A program made the position numbers and the translations under genes. Below, one piece after another: positions 25,440 to 34,190 of a DNA stretch of 64,000 nucleotides (its first letter is position 1; each line of letters begins with the position of its first letter). The stretch comes from an uncultured Collinsella sp. (lineage in GTDB: Bacteria; Actinomycetota; Coriobacteriia; Coriobacteriales; Coriobacteriaceae): positions 33,060 through 97,059 of the forward strand of contig URKG01000006.1 of the NCBI GenBank assembly GCA_900548265.1. Direction: 5' to 3'. The notes under the pieces were generated by a model. It saw only the letters and a list, made by a program, of their open reading frames with translations, made no database searches and was not told the DNA's origin.

Positions 25440-25739
25440 TTAGACGAGCTTGATCTTCTCGATGTCCTTGCGCGAGGACTCGCGATACAGCGAGAACTTG
25501 CGGCCGATAACCTGGACGACCTCGGCATGGCAGCGATCGGCGAGCTCTTCGGCGGCCTCGCGGGCGGAAAGGCTGGAACCATCGAGTACGGAGCACTTAA
25601 CGAGCTCGTGCTTCTCCAGGTAGGCGACCGTCTGCTCGACGGTGCCCTCGTTGATGTCGGACTTGCCGATGATGATGGCGGGGTTGAGGTGATGGGCCAT
25701 GCTGCGAAGCTGCTTGACCTGGGCTCCTGTCAGTGCCAT
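25440..25739 (-). CDS. yhbY: YhbY/CRM-domain RNA-binding protein
   Basis: A 99-residue single CRM (CRS1-YhbY) domain that binds structured RNA and associates with pre-50S ribosomal particles in bacteria. The typical start MALTGAQVKQLRSMAHHLNP is present, as is the GxxG loop region IIGKSDI. The basic patch near the C-terminus reads VIGRKFSLYR. It is read against the upstream regulator and is terminated by the hairpin at 25376-25400. It is a single gene, as in many bacteria. Confidence 0.92.
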   Translation of the reverse strand: MALTGAQVKQLRSMAHHLNPAIIIGKSDINEGTVEQTVAYLEKHELVKCSVLDGSSLSAREAAEELADRCHAEVVQVIGRKFSLYRESSRKDIEKIKLV

Positions 25740-25921
25740 GGGTTCTCGCTTTCTATGTTATGGGGCGCCCCACGATGGGGCCTTAATCTACGTGAGCTGT
25801 CCCACGATAGCGCAGGAACGGCGCGGTGTGGGGCGTGTTTGCCCAGTTCAAAAAGAATGCGGATGCCGAGCGGGAGAACAGCGCGGGTTACAGGCGGACG
25901 TGTACGGCGGCCGAAAGCGGT

Positions 25922-26809
25922 CTATGGACGGCCCGAAGAGACCGGCTCCCATGCAATAAACGCCCAACGGACTTTGCGGACGTGGTCGAGCATGTAGCGC
26001 CCCTGCGGCACGCCCTTGGACCCCGGCTCGCCGGCATGGGGATTCTCAATCATATGCTGAGCGACGTAGTCGCGCAGACGGTCGATCTTATCCTCGTTAC
26101 CGTGCTCGAGCATGCGGGAGAAGTCCGCCACGCCCGCCTCAAGGCTATCGAAGGTATCGCGACGAGGCGATTCAAAGTACGTAACCTGCGGCAGGGCACC
26201 CATCTGAATGAGGATATTAAAGGCATACACAAAGCCATTACTGCAGGTAACCGAGGCACCGATGGCGTTCATCAGGTGCAGGTCATAGCGCGGGCTGGAG
26301 TTGGCGACCATCGTGACAGCACAACGCCGACGAGCCGTTCGATCAAGCTTGGCAAGCGCGCCTTTTAGGTTGGTCGTGGTGACAGAGCGACTGGCAAAGG
26401 CAACATCTACCGCTTTCGCGACCGGTCCAACCAAATCCCAGTCATCATCCCAAGCAAGCTCAAGCGGTGTAATGCAATCCTCGAGCCCATAGTACTCAAT
26501 GCCAGCATCAAGCGTGCCCAACATAGCAGGGGAGAAGTCGGCAGCAATCACGGAATGCCCAGCCTGAGCAAGCGGAATAGCAATCGACCCAGCCCCACAC
26601 CCCATATCCAGCACGGATTCACCAGGCTTTAACGCCAACAGCTTCATAAAGTCCCGGGCATACGGAGCAGTCTCAAGCGGCCGAAAATGCCGAGCCCGCT
26701 TATCCCACTCAAAAGAATCATCAGCCCGCCGCCGACCAGCCTGCAAGCGCATCCATTCGCCATTCCAATCAGCAGAAAGCAGCTCAGAGCGAGCATCCCC
26801 ATCAACCAC
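25922..26809 (-). CDS. Class I SAM-dependent methyltransferase
   Basis: A protein of about 295 residues with a Rossmann-type methyltransferase fold: motif I VLDMGCGAGSIAIPLA, then VIAADFSPAML and a DVAFASRS segment after it. Start choice matters here: AGGAGG (26817-26822) lies seven bases before GTG 26809. An ATG at 26869 would add a hydrophobic stretch that overlaps an intrinsic terminator, so I prefer GTG. The substrate is unknown. The transcript carries a leader with a terminator just before the RBS, which suggests regulated read-through. Confidence 0.75.
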   Translation of the reverse strand: MVDGDARSELLSADWNGEWMRLQAGRRRADDSFEWDKRARHFRPLETAPYARDFMKLLALKPGESVLDMGCGAGSIAIPLAQAGHSVIAADFSPAMLGTLDAGIEYYGLEDCITPLELAWDDDWDLVGPVAKAVDVAFASRSVTTTNLKGALAKLDRTARRRCAVTMVANSSPRYDLHLMNAIGASVTCSNGFVYAFNILIQMGALPQVTYFESPRRDTFDSLEAGVADFSRMLEHGNEDKIDRLRDYVAQHMIENPHAGEPGSKGVPQGRYMLDHVRKVRWAFIAWEPVSSGRP

Positions 26810-26828
26810 GGGCCAACCTCCTAGCAAC

Positions 26829-26860
26829 AAAAAAGCGACTCCTCCCAAAAGAAGAGCCGC
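26829..26860 (-). terminator. Terminator/attenuator just upstream of the methyltransferase start
   Basis: On the minus strand GCGGCTCT pairs with GGAGTCGC (two wobbles) and is followed by TTTTTT, 20-30 bases before the GTG start. A 13-codon open frame (MVDTAVWRWIGSF, 26914-26873) lies upstream of it but has no clear RBS. The position suits attenuation or a riboswitch expression platform; no known aptamer is recognised. Confidence 0.5.
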
Positions 26861-26974
26861 AACCAGCATATATCAGAAAGAACCGATCCAACGCCAAACC
26901 GCCGTATCGACCATGTAGTGCAGGAGCGAAGCAACTGCAACCGGGATAGAACTCAACTGAGATCCCGATGTGCG

Positions 26975-27108
26975 GGAGCCCCGGGGAGGGCAAATATATA
27001 AGGTCGATCGCGAGTTCCGCACGAGCCGGAGAGCACTTAATGTGCTCTCCGTGCGAGTCAGGACTGTCCGAGCAGGCGACCTTATATATTTGCCCTCCCC
27101 GGGGCTCC
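26975..27108. repeat. Structured 134-bp inverted-repeat element, copy 2
   Basis: Perfect 32-base arms (26975-27006 and 27077-27108) enclose a core with the hairpin GGAGAGCAC-TTAAT-GTGCTCTCC (27028-27050). The core matches copy 1 (6567-6707, opposite orientation) in GAGTTCCGCACG, CACTTAATGTG and AGGACTGTCCGA. Arms and the lower hairpin stem differ in sequence but keep pairing. Confidence 0.85.
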
Positions 27109-27125
27109 TCGCCAGTCCCCCTCAG

Positions 27126-28490
27126 CTAGTTCTTCAGCGAGTTCAGCGGTGCCGGGAAGCGTCCACCACGGTGGGCAAGCACGGTGCCGGCGTTGGGGTT
27201 CACCGGCATGATGGGTGCACGGCCAAACAGGCCGCCGTACTCGACGCAGTCACCCACGCCCTTGCCAATGGCGGGAATCACGCGGACGGCCGTGGTCTTG
27301 TTGTTGATGACGCCGATAGCCATCTCGTCGGCGATGATGCCGGCGATGGTCTCGACCGGGGTGTCACCGGGGATGGCGATCATGTCCAGGCCGACGGAGC
27401 ATACGCAGGTCATAGCCTCGAGCTTCTCGAGCGAAAGCGCGCCGGCCTCGACCGCGGCGATCATGCCGGCATCCTCGGACACGGGGATAAAGGCGCCCGA
27501 GAGTCCGCCCACGCTGGAGCTGGCCATGACGCCGCCCTTCTTGACGGCATCGTTGAGCATGGCGAGTGCGCAGGTCGTGCCGGGGCCTCCGCAGGTGCCA
27601 ACACCGATGATCTCGAGGATGCGGGCAACGGAGTCGCCGATGGCAGGCGTGGGAGCCAGCGACAGGTCGACAATGCCCTTCTCGACACCCAGGCGATGGG
27701 CGGCCTCGCGGCTCATGAGCTCGCCGGCGCGGGTGATCTTAAAGGCGGTCTGCTTAATCTTCTCGGCGACCTCCATCATCGATGCGGAATCGGGCAGCGT
27801 CTCCAGGGCTGCGGCCATAACGCCGGGGCCCGAAACGCCTACGTTGATGACGGCGTCGGCCTCGCCACCGCCGTGGACGGCGCCCGCCATAAACGGGGAG
27901 TCCTCGACCATATTGGCAAAGCAGACAAACTTGGAAGCGCCGACGGAATCCTGGTCGGCCGTAAGCTTGGCGGCGTCGATGATGGTCTGAGCCGCCATGA
28001 GCACGGCATCCATGTTGATGCCGGCGCGCAGGCTGGCGACGTTGACGCTGGAGCAGACGCGGCTGGTGGTAGCGAGCGCCTGGGGGATGGACTGGATGAC
28101 GCGGCGGTCGGCGTCGCCGATGCCCTTCTGGACGAGTGCGGAGAAGCCACCCAGGTAATCGATGCCGAGCGTCTCGGCCGCGCGGTCGAGGGCATGCGCG
28201 ATGGGGGTGAGGTCCTCATCCTTGCAGCAAGCGGCGATCTGCGCCACCGGGGTGACGGAGACGCGCTTGTTGACGATAGGGATACCGTACTCGCGCTCGA
28301 GGTTCTCGGCGGTCTCGACCAAGTGCTCAGCCGTGTGCGTCACGTGGTCGTAGATCTTCGTGCACATGCGGTCGAGGTTCTCGTCGCCGCAACCCATGAG
28401 CGAAACACCCATGGTGATGGTCCTGATGTCGAGGTTCTGCTCCTCAACCATGCCGCGGGTTTCCGCGATTTCTGCGGGCGTGATCGCCAT
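27126..28490 (-). CDS. UPF0210 (DUF711/PFL) family protein
   Basis: A 454-residue protein with the usual length and start (MAITPAEIAETRGMVEEQNL) of the UPF0210 family, a conserved cytoplasmic family related to glycyl-radical enzyme folds in sequence searches but without a defined reaction. Gly-rich motifs such as AVHGGGEADAVINVGVSGPG and IGVGTCGGPGTTCA are visible. ATG 28490 follows AGGAGCG on the coding strand. In many Firmicutes it is paired with an ACT-domain protein; no such partner is present here. Function unknown. Confidence 0.85.
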   Translation of the reverse strand: MAITPAEIAETRGMVEEQNLDIRTITMGVSLMGCGDENLDRMCTKIYDHVTHTAEHLVETAENLEREYGIPIVNKRVSVTPVAQIAACCKDEDLTPIAHALDRAAETLGIDYLGGFSALVQKGIGDADRRVIQSIPQALATTSRVCSSVNVASLRAGINMDAVLMAAQTIIDAAKLTADQDSVGASKFVCFANMVEDSPFMAGAVHGGGEADAVINVGVSGPGVMAAALETLPDSASMMEVAEKIKQTAFKITRAGELMSREAAHRLGVEKGIVDLSLAPTPAIGDSVARILEIIGVGTCGGPGTTCALAMLNDAVKKGGVMASSSVGGLSGAFIPVSEDAGMIAAVEAGALSLEKLEAMTCVCSVGLDMIAIPGDTPVETIAGIIADEMAIGVINNKTTAVRVIPAIGKGVGDCVEYGGLFGRAPIMPVNPNAGTVLAHRGGRFPAPLNSLKN

Positions 28491-28535
28491 CCTTGCGCTC
28501 CTATCTGCCAAAACGAGCATAGTCTTGTCTATTCT

Positions 28536-28573
28536 AACGTGCCGCACGTGCCAAGTGGCGCGTGCGGCACGTT
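28536..28573. terminator. Stem-loop between metH and the UPF0210 gene
   Basis: AACGTGCCGCACG (28536-28548) pairs with CGTGCGGCACGTT (28561-28573). It lies 25 bases after the metH stop. The T-run is on the plus side only, so terminator activity for metH is uncertain. Confidence 0.5.
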
Positions 28574-28598
28574 TTGGTGCTCGGTTGTTTCCGTTGTG

Positions 28599-31169
28599 TT
28601 ACTGCCCAAAGACCTCTTCGGCGATGCGTGCGCTCTCGGCGGCGTCCTTGGCGTAGTAGTCAGCGCCGATCTGCTTGGCGTATTCGGGGGTGAGCACGGC
28701 GCCGCCCACGATGATCTTGACGCCCGGCACCTCGGCATGAAGCAGCTTGATGGTTTCCTCCATGGCGACGACCGTGGTGGTCATAAGCGCCGAGAGGCCG
28801 ACGAGCTTGATGTCGCGCTCCTGTACGGTCCTGAGCACCTCCTGCGGGTCGACGTCACGGCCTAGGTCAAAGACGGTATAGCCGTAGTTATCGAGCAGCA
28901 TTTTGACGATGTTCTTGCCGATGTCGTGGATGTCGCCCTTGACGGTGGCCACGCAGATCTTGCCCTTGTCGGCAATCTCGCCGGCGGGCATCAGGCGCTT
29001 GATGGTGTCGAAGCCCACACGCGCGGCCTCGGCCGAGGCCATGAGCTGCGGCAAGAAGAACTTGCCCTGGTCAAAGAGGACGCCAACCTCGTCGAGGGCG
29101 GGGATAAAGTGGTTGTTGATGAGGTCCATGGCGTCGTGATCTGCCAGCAGACGCTCGGTCTCGGCCGCGATTTCGCCCTTGCGGCCCGAGACGACCATGT
29201 GGCGGATGGGGTCGTCATCGGCGCTTGCGGTGGTGCTTGCGGCAGGCGCGGCATCGCTCGATGCCGACTGAGCGGCCGCCGGGTTGGCGGCAATCTTGTA
29301 CGGGTCGGTCCAGCCGGCGTAGCGCTCGATGTATCCGGTCGAGCCCTCGTCCTCAACGCTCAGCACGCGATAGCTGTAGACGGTGTCCATAAAGCGCTTG
29401 GAACCCGGGTTCATGATGGGGGCGTCCAGGCCCGCACCAAAGGCGGCGGCCAAAAAGACCGAGCCCAGCAGCGGGCGGGCAGGCAGGCCAAAGCTGATGT
29501 TCGACACGCCGAGCGCGCATTTGACGCCCAGACGCTCCTTGCACAGGGACATGGCGCGCAGGATCTGTTCGGCCTGGCGCTGGTTGGTCGAGGCGGTCAT
29601 GACCAGGCAGTCGATGAGGATGCGGTCCGGGCCGATGCCGTAACGGGCGGCCTCGGCCACGATGCGCTCGGCGATGGCGAAGCGGGCCTCGGCGGTATCG
29701 GGGATGCCGCCCTCGTCGAGCGTAAGGCCGACGACGTTGGTGCCGTAGTGGGCCACCAGCGGAAGGATCTCATCCATGATCTGTTGTTTGCCATTGACCG
29801 AGTTGATGATGGGCTTGCCGGCGTAGCGGCGCACGGCGGCCTCGACGGCTGCGGGGTCGGTGGAGTCGATCTGCAGCGGCAGCAGCGTGGAGCCCTGGAG
29901 CTGCTCGGTGGCCTGCTGGATGACCTTGACCTCGTCGATCTCGGGCAGGCCCACGTTGACGTCCAGGATGTCGGCGCCCTGCTCCTGCTGGCTGATGCCC
30001 TGGCTCACGACGTAGTCCAGGTCGCCGTCGCGCAGGGCCTGCTGCAGGCGCTTTTTGCCGGTGGGGTTGATGCGCTCGCCGATGACGGCGATCTTGTGGC
30101 CGTCGCAGGGAAGGTCCACCACGGTCTGGGCGCTCGTGACCGACATACTGGGCTTGCGGCGGCGCGGACTGGGCGTGTGGTTGTCGATAAGCGTGCGCAG
30201 GGCCGCCATATGCGCGGGCGTGGTGCCGCAGCAGCCGCCCACGACGCTCACACCGTCGGCGATCATGCCGGCGACGGCCTCGGCGTACTCGGGGGCTTGG
30301 ATGTCAAAGACGGTATTGCCGTCGTCGTCCACGCGGGGCAGTCCCGCATTGGCCTGCACCATAACGGGCTTGTCGGTGACGGTGAGCATACGCGCGGCGA
30401 GTCCTCGGAGCTCGGCCGGGCCCTGGCTGCAGTTGATGCCCAGGACGTCGGCGCCGATGGCGTCGAGGGTGATGGCGGCGACCTCGGGGCTCGTGCCCAA
30501 GAAGGTGCGACCGTCTTCCTCAAAGGTCATGGTGGCAAAGACGGGCAGGTCGGAATTCTCGCGGCAGGCGAGGACGGCGGCCTTGATCTCGGCAAGGTCG
30601 GTCATGGTCTCGATAATAAAGAGGTCCACACCCGCATCGACGCCGGCGCGCACCTCCTCGGCAAAGAGGTCATAGGCCTCGTCGAAGCTGAGGGTACCCA
30701 AGGGGCGCAGCAGGGCGCCGATGGGGCCGATATCGCCGGCAACGTAGCGGGCGCCGGCCTCGCGGGCGCAGGTGACTGCCGCGGCAAAGACGTCTGCCAC
30801 GGTGGCGGCGCCGTCGAGCTTGTGGGCGTTGGCGCCAAAGGTGTTGGCGGTGATCACGTCACAGCCGGCCTCGACGTACTGACGCTGGATATCGGTGATG
30901 ACCTGGGGCTCCTCAAAGTTGAGCAGTTCGGGCAGGGCGCCGGCCTTCATGCCGGCGGCCTGCAGCATGGTGCCCATGCCGCCGTCGAACAGCAGGTGCC
31001 CCGTGCCCTCGATGGCGGCGCGCAGGCGATCGTCCTTAATGTGCAGGTCGTCAATCGTGCGCGTCTTGTACGCGGCGCCGTTGCAGCGCGCAGCATTGAC
31101 AGGTGCCGCCAGCGCGGCACCGTCCAGATCATGAGTGATAAGTATGTTTGAGCTATTCGCCATGTGCAT
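28599..31169 (-). CDS. metH: Cobalamin-dependent methionine synthase, without reactivation domain
   Basis: MetH transfers the methyl group of 5-methyl-THF to homocysteine through cobalamin. The 856-residue protein has a homocysteine/zinc domain (about 40-330, zinc site VVGGCCGTTPAHM), a pterin-binding domain (about 360-610, GERINPTGKK), then a cap and B12 domain (about 680-856) with the cobalt-ligand motif DIHDIGKN. It stops there: the C-terminal AdoMet reactivation domain of E. coli MetH is absent and is supplied by the separate gene at 33399. A linker rich in Ala/Ser precedes the cap. The start is uncertain: ATGs at 31169 and 31163 both lie inside the preceding endonuclease gene and neither has a good RBS. 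Confidence 0.93.
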   Translation of the reverse strand: MHMANSSNILITHDLDGAALAAPVNAARCNGAAYKTRTIDDLHIKDDRLRAAIEGTGHLLFDGGMGTMLQAAGMKAGALPELLNFEEPQVITDIQRQYVEAGCDVITANTFGANAHKLDGAATVADVFAAAVTCAREAGARYVAGDIGPIGALLRPLGTLSFDEAYDLFAEEVRAGVDAGVDLFIIETMTDLAEIKAAVLACRENSDLPVFATMTFEEDGRTFLGTSPEVAAITLDAIGADVLGINCSQGPAELRGLAARMLTVTDKPVMVQANAGLPRVDDDGNTVFDIQAPEYAEAVAGMIADGVSVVGGCCGTTPAHMAALRTLIDNHTPSPRRRKPSMSVTSAQTVVDLPCDGHKIAVIGERINPTGKKRLQQALRDGDLDYVVSQGISQQEQGADILDVNVGLPEIDEVKVIQQATEQLQGSTLLPLQIDSTDPAAVEAAVRRYAGKPIINSVNGKQQIMDEILPLVAHYGTNVVGLTLDEGGIPDTAEARFAIAERIVAEAARYGIGPDRILIDCLVMTASTNQRQAEQILRAMSLCKERLGVKCALGVSNISFGLPARPLLGSVFLAAAFGAGLDAPIMNPGSKRFMDTVYSYRVLSVEDEGSTGYIERYAGWTDPYKIAANPAAAQSASSDAAPAASTTASADDDPIRHMVVSGRKGEIAAETERLLADHDAMDLINNHFIPALDEVGVLFDQGKFFLPQLMASAEAARVGFDTIKRLMPAGEIADKGKICVATVKGDIHDIGKNIVKMLLDNYGYTVFDLGRDVDPQEVLRTVQERDIKLVGLSALMTTTVVAMEETIKLLHAEVPGVKIIVGGAVLTPEYAKQIGADYYAKDAAESARIAEEVFGQ

Positions 31170-32166
31170 CCATTTCGTCTAGAGCCCACTGAGGAATTTC
31201 TATTTGAAGAGATTTGTCGGGCTCGATATCTTCGATTCGCTTGTTGTAGTGGGCAAGAAGCCGTGCGACATTTAATCGAATTAGGCCTCGCTTGTAGAAC
31301 GATAATTCTTCAATATTGATGCCGATAAACGATTCGAGCGCGATAACCTGTACGCGATTGCCGAGTCCTTCACTTTCGAACAGTCCGTAAGCGAAGGAAA
31401 CTTTATCGTGGGGGACAACGACGATGGGCCGAATGCCATTTCGAATGTTATCTCGGCATCGATCGGTCAATTTGGCCATTGGCGATACAGTCACATGAAA
31501 TGCAGCATCATTGATTTGGAAATCGCCAGAACGGTCTGTCTGCTGGTCGGCGGCGTTTGAGTTGTCCTTTCCGATTTCTATGGTTGGAAATAACATCTCT
31601 AGTTTTGCACCTACCAGGTGCTGTGCGACGGTACCCGTTGGCTTATCGGACCGTAGGCTCGCTTCGGCTAGGATATCATCGACAATGACAGAAATTGGTT
31701 TTTGAAGATCGATTTCGACTTTGATTCTCTGCCGGTTAAAGAAATCGACCTGGATTCGCTCGACGAAGAAATTGGCGATTGCATTCGCAGCTTCAAGACG
31801 AGTGTCTTCGCAAGTGTCACTGGGTAGGGCAGAGTTGATAATTGTGGCAAGCTCAAGCGCCATCGGGAGTGTGCCGCGTGAGGTTCTGCCGCCCTCTGAT
31901 GCGAAGGCACGCGTTTCCCCATGTCTGGCTAAAACTGTTTTGATGCATGCTCCACTTAGGCCTCGTACTTGGCTCCCCTTGTCCGATTGCACATAATCGT
32001 CGGTGAGCGGAAAACGGTTCTGCAGCAGCTCGCTTATGCCTATGCCAACCGCCATGACGTTACGGTTGACATTGCCTCGCTTGCTGCGCTTGGATTCGTA
32101 CCAGAGTTCAATGGCATCTAAGATACCTTTATCGGGCTCGCTCAAGGAGTAATTGGTCATTTCCAT
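31153..32166 (-). CDS. DUF4928-like protein, putative restriction endonuclease of a cytosine R-M system
   Basis: A 337-residue protein from ATG 32166 (MEMTNYSLSE). Family-like patterns include GGRTSRGTLPMALELA, AQHLVGAKLEMLFP, ADQQTDRSGDFQIND and FHVTVSPMAKL. I associate these with DUF4928 proteins encoded beside DNA cytosine methyltransferases; the match is from memory. The segments KLEMLFP and GDFQIND-n-FHVTVSP could be a PD-(D/E)XK-like core, but this is inference. Its start lies inside the methyltransferase gene and its end overlaps the metH start by 17 bases, so all three are coupled. It has lower GC than the flanking met genes, consistent with acquisition. Confidence 0.7.
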   Translation of the reverse strand: MEMTNYSLSEPDKGILDAIELWYESKRSKRGNVNRNVMAVGIGISELLQNRFPLTDDYVQSDKGSQVRGLSGACIKTVLARHGETRAFASEGGRTSRGTLPMALELATIINSALPSDTCEDTRLEAANAIANFFVERIQVDFFNRQRIKVEIDLQKPISVIVDDILAEASLRSDKPTGTVAQHLVGAKLEMLFPTIEIGKDNSNAADQQTDRSGDFQINDAAFHVTVSPMAKLTDRCRDNIRNGIRPIVVVPHDKVSFAYGLFESEGLGNRVQVIALESFIGINIEELSFYKRGLIRLNVARLLAHYNKRIEDIEPDKSLQIEIPQWALDEMDAHGE

Positions 32167-33289
32167 TATTGTCCACTCCGTTCCTTGAAGACATAAGCGC
32201 GGGTTTGACTGCATTTTTTATAAGCCAAGTGACAACTGGCACGGCAACTGCATCGCCGAATGCGTAGCGAATCTGAGCATCCGAGAAGCCGCTAAACTGA
32301 CATGAGTCAGCACCTTGGAGACGGGCATATTCAGTTCCAGTCATCCAGCGAACTTCTATCTTTCCGTTTTCGCATATAACGACTGCCTGTCTTGATGAGC
32401 CGCCGCGAGCCGTTCTTAGACATCCGGCAATTTCTTCTTCACGGATTTCCCAGCGCACAACGCCCGATCGTGTGCGACGGTAAGCAGTGCGAACAATTTT
32501 TTCTTTGGCATTTAAGAAGCGCTGAAGGCGCTCTGCTTGATGCGGTGCAAGTGAGTCGATAAATGCTTGTATTTGGTTTTTGTTCCACCAACGCTTGTCG
32601 TCCTCGGGAATATTTTCAACAACCATTGCAAGGCCCGTCATACGAAGTGGGCTCGGCTCGTTTAGGTGAGAGACGTGCGTAATGAGTGAAGGGTCGGAGT
32701 GAATCCAGGAGACCTTTTCAGGTCGAAGCGAGGAATCGAGTCGGCTGTTGGGAAGAGGGTTTTTTAATCCGACGACAAACATGCGGGGGCGTGACTGGGG
32801 AAGCCAGTGCCGTGCATCGATAAAATAAGCGTCGCATGAATAGCCTAAACGATTAAATTCCTGGCAAACGAGTCTAAAGTCATCACTGTTATTAGACGTG
32901 GCAAGGCCGATGACATTTTCGAGAACAAGTGCCCGCGGGGCACGATCGCTCATTCCCTCGATGGCCTTAATAAAGCCAAAGAACGCACTGGACTCTTTGC
33001 CAGAGATAAGTCCCTCCCTGTTTCCCGCGAGAGATAAGTTTGTGCAAGGGCTTGACGCCCATGCGATGTCGGCTTGGGGTATTAGGTCGGGGTCGAGTGT
33101 GTGGACATCCTGCTCGACTAGATGCTCATCGCCCCAACACTGGCTGTACATGGCGCATTTAGTATGGTCTATGTCATTTGCCCAGATTGTTTTGATTCCG
33201 GCTTTTGCCATGCCGGCACGAGCCAAGCCAATGCCTGAAAAAAACTCAAGCGCGGTTAGTTGTGGCGAGAACTGCAGAATGTTGTGCAT
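32129..33289 (-). CDS. DNA (cytosine-5) methyltransferase of a type II R-M system
   Basis: A 386-residue C5-methyltransferase. Motif I is FFSGIGLARAGM, motif IV with the catalytic Cys is SSPCTNLSLAG, motif VI is LENV and motif VIII is QSRPRMF. The region before motif IX (GCLRTARGGSSRQ) holds the target-recognition segment, and motif X reads GDAVAVPV. The order is that of an M.HhaI-like enzyme. It probably protects host DNA from the overlapping DUF4928-like nuclease. The recognition sequence cannot be predicted. The gene lies between two methionine genes and has a more AT-rich composition, supporting insertion of the pair into an existing operon. No clear RBS precedes ATG 33289. Confidence 0.9.
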   Translation of the reverse strand: MHNILQFSPQLTALEFFSGIGLARAGMAKAGIKTIWANDIDHTKCAMYSQCWGDEHLVEQDVHTLDPDLIPQADIAWASSPCTNLSLAGNREGLISGKESSAFFGFIKAIEGMSDRAPRALVLENVIGLATSNNSDDFRLVCQEFNRLGYSCDAYFIDARHWLPQSRPRMFVVGLKNPLPNSRLDSSLRPEKVSWIHSDPSLITHVSHLNEPSPLRMTGLAMVVENIPEDDKRWWNKNQIQAFIDSLAPHQAERLQRFLNAKEKIVRTAYRRTRSGVVRWEIREEEIAGCLRTARGGSSRQAVVICENGKIEVRWMTGTEYARLQGADSCQFSGFSDAQIRYAFGDAVAVPVVTWLIKNAVKPALMSSRNGVDNNGNDQLLLERAR

Positions 33290-33398
33290 GTACTGGCTTT
33301 CAGATAGTTGTTATTTGGCATCTTATGGTACTTGTTTGTGAGGACATCCGCTTACATACGGATGAGATTCCCTCGATACCGTGCCATCAATTGACATT

Positions 33399-34190
33399 TT
33401 ATTCAGAATGCGAATAGCAGGTGGTGTGGGCGGCGCGGAAGCGGCAGTGCTCACGCATGCGGCAGATATTGCAGGCGGGGCGACTCTGGGCGTCGTGGAC
33501 TTCGCCGTCAAACAGGCCGATCACCGCGGTCACGCTCTTGGTGGGCATGAGCAGGCTGGTGGGGGTGACGGTAAGTCCAATGAGGCGCGTGGCGTTGAGT
33601 GCATCCACGATCGAGCGCTGGGCAGAGAGCGGGCAGTCGCCATAGCCGGGACTGAAGCGCCAGTTGCCGGCGAGCCCGTGTGCAGCGGCCGCAGCCTTGA
33701 CCTGCTGGTCCATCTGCTCGACGGCAGCTTCTACATAGGCAGAGCATGCGGCGTCGAGCACGGCGCCTTCCAGGGGTTGCTGGGTTCCGGTGGTTCGCAG
33801 ACGGCGTTCGGCAGACATCCCGAGGGTACATGCCATGAGCGCCGCCAGGCGGGCGTCCTTAAGGTGGCGATAGATATCACGACCCCGCAGCTCAACATTG
33901 GTGCCAACCAAGCGGATGCAGGGCTCGCCCTGCTCGTCAACGCCCGTGGCATCGACGGCAAACACGCGTCGCACGCCGCGGGGCTCGATATCCAGCTCTA
34001 GGCGCTCGACCACAAGCTCAATTCGTCGTGACAGCTCGGGCTCAATCTGCTGGCCGCCGTAGCCCAGATACCGCAGCATCTCGGCACGGTCGACACGGGG
34101 ATGGTGCGCAGCGTCGATACGGTAAAGCGCCGGCGACGCAAGGTCGGCCGGCACTTCAACAAGGGTTGTATCGACGTGCGGTTTTTCCAT
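33399..34190 (-). CDS. Stand-alone methionine synthase reactivation-domain protein
   Basis: A 263-residue protein equivalent to the AdoMet-binding activation domain of MetH. It should reductively methylate oxidised cob(II)alamin on the truncated MetH encoded downstream. Characteristic stretches are FSPGYGDCPLSAQRSI and LTPTSLLMPTKSVTAVIG type (here LTVTPTSLLMPTKSVTAVIG). The C-terminus adds a Cys/His cluster (CNICRMREHC), which might bind a metal or an iron-sulfur cluster. Its ATG overlaps the metF stop by one base. The R-M pair now separates it from metH. Thermotoga-type organisms also have this split arrangement. Confidence 0.88.
   Translation of the reverse strand: MEKPHVDTTLVEVPADLASPALYRIDAAHHPRVDRAEMLRYLGYGGQQIEPELSRRIELVVERLELDIEPRGVRRVFAVDATGVDEQGEPCIRLVGTNVELRGRDIYRHLKDARLAALMACTLGMSAERRLRTTGTQQPLEGAVLDAACSAYVEAAVEQMDQQVKAAAAAHGLAGNWRFSPGYGDCPLSAQRSIVDALNATRLIGLTVTPTSLLMPTKSVTAVIGLFDGEVHDAQSRPACNICRMREHCRFRAAHTTCYSHSE

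Noticed and set aside
25740..25921. Small protein gene between yhbY and the methyltransferase
   Set aside because: A GTG frame from 25826 runs into the methyltransferase on the other strand, without RBS, family pattern or terminator.
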